Source: UBA1227 sp963629305
GTDB taxonomy: Bacteria; Bacillota; Clostridia; Oscillospirales; Acutalibacteraceae
Direction of reading: 5' to 3'
Assembly (NCBI GenBank): GCA_963629305.1
Contig: CAVGIJ010000005.1
Location: 32,187 to 96,186, forward strand
DNA: 64,000 nucleotides
Positions within the stretch are counted from its first letter, which is position 1. Each line of letters starts with the position of its first letter. Below are positions 25,501 through 32,637 of the stretch, piece by piece. The notes beneath the pieces are model-generated. The model worked only from the letters and a program-made list of their open reading frames with translations. It ran no database searches and was not told the origin of the DNA. Made by a program: the position numbers and the translations under genes.

Positions 25501-26657
25501 GCATTAAATGCGATTCAAAGAATATTGATCTTGACAAGCCGTTTTACGGTATGACATATGAGTATGAAGCTGTTGTTCCGATTGGTGCAGAGAGTTTTGA
25601 TATTACAATCGACAAAAATGATGACACCTCCATTTCAATGTCTATTGCTGAAAACGAAGGAATAGATGCATTTGAAGATGGTATCAAGTTCAGAAAAGTT
25701 GCAGATAAGAACGGAAAACTTACATACAGAGTTTTCTTTACCGAACTCGGAAAAGCCACTCCTGTCATAAAACTTACAAACGGTGATGATACCAGAACAT
25801 ATAAAGTTCTTGTAAGATATGCTGAAACTGATTCTTCACTTTCATCAATTAAGGTTAACAATTCAAATGCTTATCCGTCAGGTTCAAGCGGAGTGTTGGC
25901 ATTTGACAAGGATTTCTCATCGGAGATAACCGAGTATACAACTGATGTCAGCGGACTTAATAAGAGCTTCTATAACATATGGCCTGATATTTCAGACGAA
26001 AATGCAACGCTGAAGGTATATGCTGTGGAAAATGTTGATCCTGAGTACATTAATGAAGACGGAACAATCGACATTACAGCATCAAACAAGGGACACAATA
26101 GATATGCTATTTACCCTGCTGATGTAAATAAATCAACTGTAATAAGAATTGAAGTAACAGCTGAGGACGGAATAACAAAAACGGATTATACTGTTACTTT
26201 GTACGTTGATCCGACAATAACCATATTTGAAGACGAAGACGGTAACTTATATGCTTATCAAAACGGTCAAAAATATACAGACTCAGAGGGTTGGCTTCTG
26301 ATTGATGATGACTATTACTATGTGACGGAAAGTGCAGAAATTATAATCGGATGGCAAGAAATTGATAATGCATATTACTACTTTGATGCTGAGGATAGTG
26401 GTAAGATGGTTACCGGTTGGGCTCAAATTGACGGCAAATGGTACTACTTCAATCAATGGGGCAAGATGGTCACAGGCTGGGCTCAAGTTGACGGCAAATG
26501 GTACTACTTCAATCAATGGGGCAGGATGGTCACAGGCTGGGCTCAAGTTGACGGCAAATGGTACTACTTAAATGTAAACGGAGCTATGCTTACAGGTGTA
26601 CAAAAAATTAACGGAAAAACATATACCTTTAACTCAAATGGTGTATGGATAGCATAG
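22560..26657 (+). CDS. secreted multidomain surface protein: DUF4430, beta-propeller, choline-binding-type repeats
   Basis: 1365 residues behind a cobalamin riboswitch. Signal peptide 1-25 (MKKRILALILTVVMVIGIAP...FAA). Residues about 30-140 form a DUF4430 domain (SVTVDKILSEF, FFVNDVGLPNGVTVD), the fold shared with the beta domain of intrinsic factor and transcobalamin. Cadherin-like beta-sandwich modules lie near 390-480 and 990-1210. Between them, about 570-985, is a PQQ-type beta-propeller (DLKTGKTLATG, GTIQAVNAKTLESVWVF). The C-terminus (about 1240-1365) has cell-wall-binding repeats with GWAQVDGKWYYFNQWG. I infer a wall-attached protein that captures corrinoids outside the cell. Shine-Dalgarno AAAGGAAG precedes the ATG. 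The role of the propeller is unknown. Confidence 0.85.
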   Translation: MKKRILALILTVVMVIGIAPVTVFAADSKNNITVYVTVNNKGVLDTLDSGTVLSNIPITVSAEGDSVTVDKILSEFHKKYCKNGYEVTGSGWVTKLMGDTSGNYLFFVNDVGLPNGVTVDTVKNNDHLVASINADNTYWADWYTYFDKKSVSVEVGQEVSLNLKGFLGMNNDAASAVSGVKIGTVSNGVFTPLTDKVTDEGGNVKLTFNKPGYYYVSASGTVNSSVTDWSTGTPVVTQADCPIIAPSCVIKVTDTKEDQAILKSLVVHTSWSPSDTTVLVKNETDSYINGTTFNPYIYEYNLVAQHDTLSPMGLRFRAVEGTSGSKITLKYGDGKQTVLKSSATSSTWSQCLSVGKNKLEIVVTPPEGSTLKETTYVLNIDVLPSFKELSLNASGEKIYLDSAYSPTDNTYDVTLPNTVDTLEVVSTLRGEGYSVKVADSDSNVVDIKDISSFDVEISAGANENALTNKYTFNLIKEETTDVSFNVTPSDAGIIVYDKNGDMVSPNADGAYSLMLSADSMSYTYSVAKNGYVSKTGTITSKNTKIDVSLEAVPASTITDVSADWKNFRNSDVNMGITNAQTPNNTYNVDLKWSAKLGTGWVASPSVQIIVDNSLITIVGTKIYKLDLKTGKTLATGNLVGSTSYGYTPPTYADGMIFCPLGGGTIQAVNAKTLESVWVFKDNLGGQSLSPITYSDGYIYTGFWNSETKSANFVCIGVSDEDPTKTNEEKLATWKHTQAGGFYWAGSVVVGDAVIVGTDDGTSGTSGDSHLYSFNKKTGAIISDLTLKGAGDQRSSIAYDKSSGKVFFTTKGGYLCSAKLDTATGKLSELKTHDNVAQSTSTPVVYKGKVYYGAGSGISSSGSSGNIVVADADTLEVLYAIGLKGYPQCSVLLSTAYEKSTGYIYLYSTYNNMPGGISMIKTTADNKTADGAELIELYDANGYEQYCITSLICGTDGTIYYKNDSGNVFAIGTSSVFTTGISIKCDSKNIDLDKPFYGMTYEYEAVVPIGAESFDITIDKNDDTSISMSIAENEGIDAFEDGIKFRKVADKNGKLTYRVFFTELGKATPVIKLTNGDDTRTYKVLVRYAETDSSLSSIKVNNSNAYPSGSSGVLAFDKDFSSEITEYTTDVSGLNKSFYNIWPDISDENATLKVYAVENVDPEYINEDGTIDITASNKGHNRYAIYPADVNKSTVIRIEVTAEDGITKTDYTVTLYVDPTITIFEDEDGNLYAYQNGQKYTDSEGWLLIDDDYYYVTESAEIIIGWQEIDNAYYYFDAEDSGKMVTGWAQIDGKWYYFNQWGKMVTGWAQVDGKWYYFNQWGRMVTGWAQVDGKWYYLNVNGAMLTGVQKINGKTYTFNSNGVWIA
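26400..26570 (+). repeat. near-identical 60-bp tandem repeats coding for wall-binding modules
   Basis: Three consecutive 60-base units within the 3' end of the surface-protein gene, the last two nearly identical. Each encodes G-x-M-V-T-G-W-A-Q-V-D-G-K-W-Y-Y, the choline-binding/CW-binding-1 pattern. Such DNA is prone to unit gain and loss. Confidence 0.85.
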
Positions 26658-26702
26658 TTAGTTTTTTATAAAATTATATTCTCCTAAAACTTTTATTTCC
26701 TT

Positions 26703-26731
26703 GAGGGGCAGTGTTGCGGTCACTGCCCCTC
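26703..26731 (+). other. intercistronic hairpin without a T tract
   Basis: GAGGGGCAGTG pairs perfectly with CACTGCCCCTC around a seven-base loop in the 157-base gap between the two DUF4430 genes. With no poly-T behind it, it is more likely an mRNA stability or processing element than a full terminator. Confidence 0.55.
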
Positions 26732-26814
26732 GATGTGGGTTATATATACATATATAAAATGGCATAAATAGTTAATTTTGCAATTTAGTATGAGTATGCT
26801 GAGAGGTATATACA

Positions 26815-28206
26815 ATGGAAACTCGAAAGAAGAAACAAATTTTCAATATTTTAATGGTAACCGTGATTGTAATTATCGCTATCGGCGGTATCATTACTGT
26901 CGGGAGCATAAAAGGCCGGTTTAACAAGACAGAAAAAAATGCTTTTTCTTATGTTGATAAGGTTTCCGGAATAAGTCATGTTATGAGAGACGGGGTGTCT
27001 TTTGAACTGAAGAGCTCCACCGAACTAAAAAAAGGCGATACCATTGAAACCGGAGATAAAGCTACTGCAAAAATCACTTCCGGAAAAAATCATGACAATT
27101 TATTTGTTCTTTCGAATTCTACAAAACTTAAAGTTGACAGTGTTGAAAACGATGTCTTATCACTTTCGCTGCTTTCAGGTGAAGTGTTTGTCAATCTCAA
27201 TGATTCGAATGCTTTTGATTCTATTACTGCCGGAAATTGGAAATACACAGAGAAGGGTACGGTCTTTTCCGTCAATGTACAAAGCGGTTCAATGAGCGTC
27301 AATGTATTTGAAGGCAATGTATCCGGAAAGATGGACGATACTGAAGTTGTTGCAAAAGCCGGAGAGACAATAAGTGTTGTAGGCGATAAGGCCGAGATAA
27401 TTAAACTTACAATCACTTCTTTGAATCAATTTAATCTTGACAATATTCTTGAGGCAAACAAAACACACAAGCTTGTATTTACAGATGACGATGTAAATAA
27501 ACTGATAGAAGAACGCAAAAAAGAATCCGGTAACGGAGATGGCAGTACAATAAAGATAGACGGTGAAATTGTTACAGGTGAAAGCGAAACAGAAGTTGTG
27601 ACAGAGGTTGTGACCGATAAATCCGGCGAAGTTGTAACTGATAAGTCCGGAGAGGTCGTAACAAAAAAGAAAACGGTTGTTGTTACCAAAAAGAGTAATG
27701 CGGATACGTCAACAAAGAAGGGTGAAACATCAACAAAGAAAGACGAATCGACAACAAAGAAGCAATCCTCAACCACTACAGCAAAACAAAAAGTAAATAC
27801 TTGTACTATAGAGATACGTTGTGATACAATTCTTAAGAATATGGGCGATCTTACAAACGGAAAAGAGTCATATGTTCCGTCAAACGGTGTAATTCTTCCG
27901 ACAACAACAGTAGAGTTTACCGATGGTGAAACCGTATTTGATGTTTTAAAGCGTGCGTGTGATTCAAAAAATATTCAGCTTGAATATTCCTGGACACCGC
28001 TTTATAACAGTTATTACATTGAGGGAATAAACAATCTTTATGAATTCGATTGCGGACAGCAATCCGGTTGGATGTATAAGGTTGACGGATGGTTCCCGAA
28101 TTACGGTTGCAGTTCTTATAAACTTAAAGACGGAGAATCAATCGTTTGGTGTTATACATGTCAAGGCCTTGGTGAGGACGTAGGATGCTATTGGATGGGT
28201 GAATAA
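26815..28206 (+). CDS. membrane-anchored FecR-like / DUF4430 protein, putative cobalamin-binding lipid-proximal receptor
   Basis: 463 residues. One N-terminal transmembrane anchor (about 9-32, IFNILMVTVIVIIAIGGIIT) holds the rest outside. Residues about 50-205 resemble a FecR beta-sandwich (KKGDTIETGDKATAKI, SGSMSVNVFEGNVSG). Residues about 260-330 are a Thr/Lys-rich low-complexity spacer (TSTKKGETSTKKDESTTKK). The C-terminus (about 335-463) is a DUF4430 domain with VEFTDGETVFDVLKRAC, QQSGWMYKVDGWFPNYG and CSSYKLKDGESIVW. Two DUF4430 proteins before an ECF transporter suggest hand-over of a corrinoid from the wall protein, via this anchored one, to the S subunit (inference). It ends two bases before the first T-subunit ATG. 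Confidence 0.82.
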   Translation: METRKKKQIFNILMVTVIVIIAIGGIITVGSIKGRFNKTEKNAFSYVDKVSGISHVMRDGVSFELKSSTELKKGDTIETGDKATAKITSGKNHDNLFVLSNSTKLKVDSVENDVLSLSLLSGEVFVNLNDSNAFDSITAGNWKYTEKGTVFSVNVQSGSMSVNVFEGNVSGKMDDTEVVAKAGETISVVGDKAEIIKLTITSLNQFNLDNILEANKTHKLVFTDDDVNKLIEERKKESGNGDGSTIKIDGEIVTGESETEVVTEVVTDKSGEVVTDKSGEVVTKKKTVVVTKKSNADTSTKKGETSTKKDESTTKKQSSTTTAKQKVNTCTIEIRCDTILKNMGDLTNGKESYVPSNGVILPTTTVEFTDGETVFDVLKRACDSKNIQLEYSWTPLYNSYYIEGINNLYEFDCGQQSGWMYKVDGWFPNYGCSSYKLKDGESIVWCYTCQGLGEDVGCYWMGE

Positions 28207-28207
28207 A

Positions 28208-29104
28208 ATGAAACATGAAGTGAGATTCGGAACATACAATCCTCTTATAAACTTCATATTTTTTATCGGCGCGATTGTCCTTTGTATGTTCTTGAACCAC
28301 CCCGCGTTTCTGGCTTGCTCTGTTCTCTCATCCTTCTCTCTGTATTTCACAATTAACAAATCAAAAGCATTAAAGCTTTTGTTTGCGATGACACCCGTGT
28401 TTATTATTGTTTCATTGATAAACCCGCTGTTCAATATTTACGGAAAAACCGTCTTGTTTACTTTTTTCAGTGACAGACCGTATACTCTTGAGGCTCTTTA
28501 TTACGGCATGGCAAATGCCGCAATGTTTGTTTCCGTAATTATGTGGTTTGCCTCCTATAATGAAATAATGACAAGTGATAAATTTCTGTATATCTTCGGT
28601 CGCGTTGCACCCGGCATTTCAATGATTCTTACCATGGTACTCAGATTTATTCCGAACTATATGCGTAAGGCAAAACAGATAGCCACTGCACGAAAGTGCA
28701 TTGGCAAGGCCGGAGATGAGGGAAGCAAAAAAGATAAGATTGAAAACGGTATGACCGTGCTGTCGTCGCTGACGAATTATGCCCTCGAAGGGGGCATAAT
28801 GACGGCAGACAGCATGCAAAGTCGCGGATACGGGTGCGGAAAAAGAACAACGTTTTCAATCTATCGTTTTGACGGAAGAGACAAAGCTCTCACGGCTTTT
28901 ATGGCTTTGTCTCTTATACTTATCATTTTTTGTGTGGCAAACGGTGCCGCAAGTGCAAGCTATACGCCGGATTTCTTCATCTCCGGCACTGAAAGTATAT
29001 ATACGGTTACCGGTACTGTTTTTTATCTGATATTTCTTATGATACCTACTGTAATAAATGTTATGGAGGAAATAACGTGGCACATTTTGAGATCAAAAAT
29101 CTGA
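28208..29104 (+). CDS. ECF transporter T (transmembrane) subunit 1
   Basis: 298-residue EcfT/CbiQ-family protein with five or more hydrophobic segments (FIFFIGAIVLCMFLNHPAFL near the N-terminus). It carries the coupling-helix signature SMQSRGYGCGKRTTF, which contacts the ATPases. GGATGGGTG upstream favours the ATG at 28208, though a GTG at 28199 overlaps the previous gene. It overlaps the ATPase gene by 28 bases. A second T subunit lies at 31575-32459 in the same operon; the shared RTxFSIYRFD after the coupling helix shows they are paralogues. Confidence 0.88.
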   Translation: MKHEVRFGTYNPLINFIFFIGAIVLCMFLNHPAFLACSVLSSFSLYFTINKSKALKLLFAMTPVFIIVSLINPLFNIYGKTVLFTFFSDRPYTLEALYYGMANAAMFVSVIMWFASYNEIMTSDKFLYIFGRVAPGISMILTMVLRFIPNYMRKAKQIATARKCIGKAGDEGSKKDKIENGMTVLSSLTNYALEGGIMTADSMQSRGYGCGKRTTFSIYRFDGRDKALTAFMALSLILIIFCVANGAASASYTPDFFISGTESIYTVTGTVFYLIFLMIPTVINVMEEITWHILRSKI

Positions 29105-30786
29105 ATTTTTCTTATCCCGCATCGCCGGACAAGCTTGCCTTGAATAATATAAATCTGTCTATAAAAAAAGGTGAGTATGTTACGGTGTGCGGTAAATCCG
29201 GAAGCGGCAAAACTACCCTTCTTAAGCATCTTAAAAGTGTGCTTACGCCGCATGGAAAAACCACCGGTGAAATATTTTTTGAAGGAAAGCTTCTGAAGGA
29301 CGTTGACCTGCGTGATCAGTCATCAAAGATTGGGTATGTTATGCAGAATCCGGACAATCAGATAGTGACCGATAAGGTGTGGCATGAGCTTGCGTTTGGG
29401 CTTGAAAGCCTTGGCTGCGATCAAAAAACAATAAGACTTCGTGTTGCTGAAATGGCAAGCTATTTCGGCATACAGACGTGGTTTCATAAAAATGTTTCGG
29501 AGCTTTCCGGAGGACAGAAGCAGCTTCTGAATCTTGCGTCTATTATGGCAATGCAACCGACAGTTCTTATTCTTGATGAGCCGACAAGCCAGCTTGACCC
29601 TATAGCGGCATCAGATTTTCTTAACACAGTAAGAAAAATAAATCTTGAGCTTGGCACTACCGTTATAATCACCGAGCACAGACTTGAGGATATCTTTTAT
29701 GCATCCGATAAGGTTGTTGTTATTGATAAGGGTCGGGTAATAGCAAACGATGAGCCGCGCAAAATAGGTGAATTTCTCAAAGACAGCAATGATGAGATGT
29801 TCGCTGCAATGCCGACACCGGTACAGGTTTTCCACGGTCTTGCAAATGAAATAAAAATGAGCGGAAATGAGGATAAGGTTCAGTCATGTCCGCTGACTGT
29901 TCGTGAAGGAAGAAACTTCCTCAGCAATTTATTTGACGGAAAAGAAATAAAAATTTCATCTGTCAAAACAGAAGAACCCAAGCAGGATGAATGTATGAAT
30001 CCTGCGGTTATTGTTAAGGAAGCATGGTTTAGGTATGAAAAAGATCTGCCCGATGTACTCAAGGGTGTATCGTTTATGGTTCCGAGAAACAAGCTTTTTG
30101 CAATAGTGGGCGGTAACGGAACAGGTAAATCCACCACACTCAAAAGCATTTGCGGAATATGCAGACCGTACAGAGGTCAGATTCTTATTGAAGGAAAACG
30201 ACTTGAAAAATATAAATCATCGGAGCTGTTTGTAAACAATCTTGCAATGCTTCCGCAGGATCCGCAAAGTCTTTTTGTTAAAAAAACAGTCCGTGAGGAT
30301 TTGCTTGAAATGTTCCCGCACGCTATGGCTGCGGATGAAAAGGAAAAAAAGATAAATAATGTTGCACAGACCTGTGAAATAACCGAACTTCTTTCAAGCC
30401 ACCCATATGACCTCTCCGGCGGTGAACAGCAACGTGCTGCACTTGCAAAAATTTTACTTACAAACCCGAAGATTCTTCTTCTCGATGAGCCTACAAAGGG
30501 CCTGGACAATTTCTTTAAGATAAAATTCTCTGAAATTCTTGAGAGGCTTAAAAATCAGGGCGTGACAATAATCATGGTATCTCATGATGTTGAATTCTGT
30601 GCAAAGTATGCTGATCTTGTGAGTATGTTCTTCGACGGCAATATTGTTACAACAAACACCCCGAACAAATTCTTCTCACAGAACAGTTTTTATACCACGG
30701 CGGCAAACCGTATGAGCAGACATGTGTTTGCCAATGCAATTACAAATGAGGATGTTATTGAATTATGTCAAATGAACTTGAAATAA
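29077..30786 (+). CDS. ECF transporter double ATPase (EcfA1-EcfA2 fusion)
   Basis: 569 residues with two full ABC ATPase domains in one chain. Domain 1 (about 1-235): Walker A GKSGSGKTT, signature LSGGQKQLL, Walker B VLILDEP. Domain 2 (about 305-540): Walker A GGNGTGKST, signature LSGGEQQRAAL, Walker B ILLLDEP. The linker includes the acidic/basic stretch near 245-300. It powers transport with the T and S subunits. GTG start at 29077 behind GGAGG, overlapping the T-subunit gene; its 3' end overlaps the S-subunit gene by 22 bases. Tight overlaps imply fixed stoichiometry. Confidence 0.93.
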   Translation: MAHFEIKNLNFSYPASPDKLALNNINLSIKKGEYVTVCGKSGSGKTTLLKHLKSVLTPHGKTTGEIFFEGKLLKDVDLRDQSSKIGYVMQNPDNQIVTDKVWHELAFGLESLGCDQKTIRLRVAEMASYFGIQTWFHKNVSELSGGQKQLLNLASIMAMQPTVLILDEPTSQLDPIAASDFLNTVRKINLELGTTVIITEHRLEDIFYASDKVVVIDKGRVIANDEPRKIGEFLKDSNDEMFAAMPTPVQVFHGLANEIKMSGNEDKVQSCPLTVREGRNFLSNLFDGKEIKISSVKTEEPKQDECMNPAVIVKEAWFRYEKDLPDVLKGVSFMVPRNKLFAIVGGNGTGKSTTLKSICGICRPYRGQILIEGKRLEKYKSSELFVNNLAMLPQDPQSLFVKKTVREDLLEMFPHAMAADEKEKKINNVAQTCEITELLSSHPYDLSGGEQQRAALAKILLTNPKILLLDEPTKGLDNFFKIKFSEILERLKNQGVTIIMVSHDVEFCAKYADLVSMFFDGNIVTTNTPNKFFSQNSFYTTAANRMSRHVFANAITNEDVIELCQMNLK

Positions 30787-31538
30787 AAGAATCCGGTTTG
30801 AAAAACGATGAAACCGAGATGCAAAGGAACAAAAGGGCGGGAGTGAAAAAGACTGTAGTCAGCATTCTTTTCTGCCTTGTATTGATGCCGATTGCAGTAC
30901 TTGCAATGTGGAAAATCGGAGGCAAAAGTTATTATCTCGGCAGCGTATTGATGATTATTCTTTCAATGATTCCGTTTTTTGTAAGCTTTGAAGGAAGAAA
31001 ACCAATGCCCAGAGAGCTTGTTGTAATTGCGGTTTTGAGTGCGATTGCGGCTATTTCAAGAGTTGCCTTTCAATTTATCCCGCATTTCAGTCCCATAATG
31101 GGCTTTATTATAATTTCCGGAATGGCTTTCGGACCGCAGGCGGGATTCCTCACGGGATCAATCGGCGCATTTGCAAGCAACTTTGTTGCCGGCCAAGGTC
31201 CGTGGACCCCGTGGCAGATGTTTGCATACGGTATGTCCGGATTCATAGCCGGTCTCCTTGTGAAAAAAGGTATTATAGGTGTGGAAAAGATTGTAAGCAC
31301 TTGTGTATTCGGTGCCGTATGTATCATGGTTGTTGTCGGCCCGCTCCTCGATTTATCTGCGTATTTTATGGTCATGTCTCTGCCGTCAAATAACAGTCTC
31401 GGCGCAACGCTTATGGCAGGCCTTCCCGTGAATGCGGTACTTGCGGTATCTACCGTGATTACACTTGCGCTTTTTTCGAAGCCTATGGGAGAAAAGCTTG
31501 ACCGTATAAAAATCAAATACGGCATGATGGAAGAGTAA
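30765..31538 (+). CDS. ECF transporter S (substrate-binding) subunit, probably for cobalamin
   Basis: 257 residues: a polar N-terminal extension of about 28, then six or more transmembrane helices. MAFGPQAGFLTGSIGAFASN and FVAGQGPWTPWQMFAYGMSG are the conserved motif of S subunits of the CbrT-like group. The substrate is assigned by context: a cobalamin riboswitch and two DUF4430 proteins in the same operon. Sequence alone would not exclude another vitamin or a corrinoid precursor such as cobinamide. The start overlaps the ATPase gene. Confidence 0.8.
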   Translation: MSNELEIKESGLKNDETEMQRNKRAGVKKTVVSILFCLVLMPIAVLAMWKIGGKSYYLGSVLMIILSMIPFFVSFEGRKPMPRELVVIAVLSAIAAISRVAFQFIPHFSPIMGFIIISGMAFGPQAGFLTGSIGAFASNFVAGQGPWTPWQMFAYGMSGFIAGLLVKKGIIGVEKIVSTCVFGAVCIMVVVGPLLDLSAYFMVMSLPSNNSLGATLMAGLPVNAVLAVSTVITLALFSKPMGEKLDRIKIKYGMMEE

Positions 31539-31574
31539 TTTTTGCTCAATTAATAAACGGAAAGGGGTGTGAGA

Positions 31575-32459
31575 ATGCGATTTGACAGTTATCATCCGAC
31601 AATAAATCTCATATACTTTGTAGCTGTTATATTTTTTACCGTCGCATTTAACCATCCTGTATTTGTGATGATTGCGTACCTTTCCGCATTTGCTTATTCA
31701 ATAAAATTAAACGGAAAAAAACAGGTCGTTTTCAATGCAGTGCTCATACCGTTGGTTTTTGCCTACACGGCATGGTATGCGTACTACAATCACTTCGGTA
31801 TAACAAACCTTTATTCAAACTTTATTGACAATAAAATCACCCTTGAATCACTTCTCTACGGATTGCAACTCAGCATTACCGTTGCAACGCTTCTCATGAT
31901 TTTTTCATGCCTGTTTGCAATTTTCTCAACGGACAAAATTATTTATCTTTTCGGAAGAGTATCTCCGAAATTTTCATTGTTTATTTCGATTCTTTTGAGG
32001 ACTGTGCCGAGAGTAAAACTTCAAGCGAAAAGAATAAATACTTCCCAAAGAGGTATAGGAAGAGGACTTCATCAAAGAAAATTTCCAATATTTATAATTG
32101 ATTTTTTCAGGCTTGTCTCAATAACTATCACATGGACACTTGAAAATTTTGTCGAGAGTGCCGCATCAATGAAAAGTCGTGGCTATTCGCTCAAGGGAAG
32201 AACGGCATTTTCAATTTATCGTTTTGATAACAGGGACAGAAGCTTTGTTGTTTCGATTTTTCTATGCCTGACCGTTATCGGAATGGGATATGCGCTTGAT
32301 CAGACAAATATTTATTATGACCCCGAGATTATTATAAATAGGATAACACCGCTTTCGGGAGTCTTTTACATTGCATATGCAGCATTGTTTTTACTTCCTA
32401 TGATTTTGCAAATCATAGGTGAGTACAGGTTTAACAAATTGCGCAAGAAAATAGCATAG
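31575..32459 (+). CDS. ECF transporter T (transmembrane) subunit 2
   Basis: 294-residue EcfT-family protein, paralogue of the one at 28208. It contains SMKSRGYSLKGRTAFSIYRF, the same coupling motif, and VSPKFSLFISILLRTVPRVK. AAAGGGG stands eight bases before the ATG at 31575; an in-frame GTG lies at 31569. Two T subunits with one double ATPase and one S subunit are unusual: they could form a heterodimeric membrane scaffold or serve alternative S subunits. Last gene of the operon, followed by a terminator. Confidence 0.85.
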   Translation: MRFDSYHPTINLIYFVAVIFFTVAFNHPVFVMIAYLSAFAYSIKLNGKKQVVFNAVLIPLVFAYTAWYAYYNHFGITNLYSNFIDNKITLESLLYGLQLSITVATLLMIFSCLFAIFSTDKIIYLFGRVSPKFSLFISILLRTVPRVKLQAKRINTSQRGIGRGLHQRKFPIFIIDFFRLVSITITWTLENFVESAASMKSRGYSLKGRTAFSIYRFDNRDRSFVVSIFLCLTVIGMGYALDQTNIYYDPEIIINRITPLSGVFYIAYAALFLLPMILQIIGEYRFNKLRKKIA

Positions 32460-32488
32460 GCAATGTATCTTTTCGCAATATAAATTTT

Positions 32489-32525
32489 GCGGATGGCAGA
32501 TAATGTGCTGCCGTCTGCTTTTTTA
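32489..32525 (+). terminator. intrinsic terminator of the ECF operon
   Basis: GCGGATGGCAG pairs with CTGCCGTCTGC, with two G-T pairs, followed by seven T with one A. Confidence 0.85.
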
Positions 32526-32554
32526 TTGACCATAGAACATTTGTGCGGTATAAT
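32526..32554 (+). promoter_or_regulatory. promoter of uvrBA
   Basis: TTGACC at 32526-32531 and TATAAT at 32549-32554, 17 bases apart, 84 bases before uvrB. I see no clear LexA box in the leader. Confidence 0.8.
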
Positions 32555-32637
32555 GATAAACTGTTGATAAATATTTTATAATGCTATAAGATACATTTTG
32601 TGTGATTGCTTAATTACAAAAAGGCAGGAGGATCGCT

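Noticed and set aside
26283..26546. Minus-strand ORF with repeated HLAPLIEVVPFAVNLSP
   Set aside because: It is the reverse reading of the 60-bp repeats of the surface protein; the repeats explain its periodicity.
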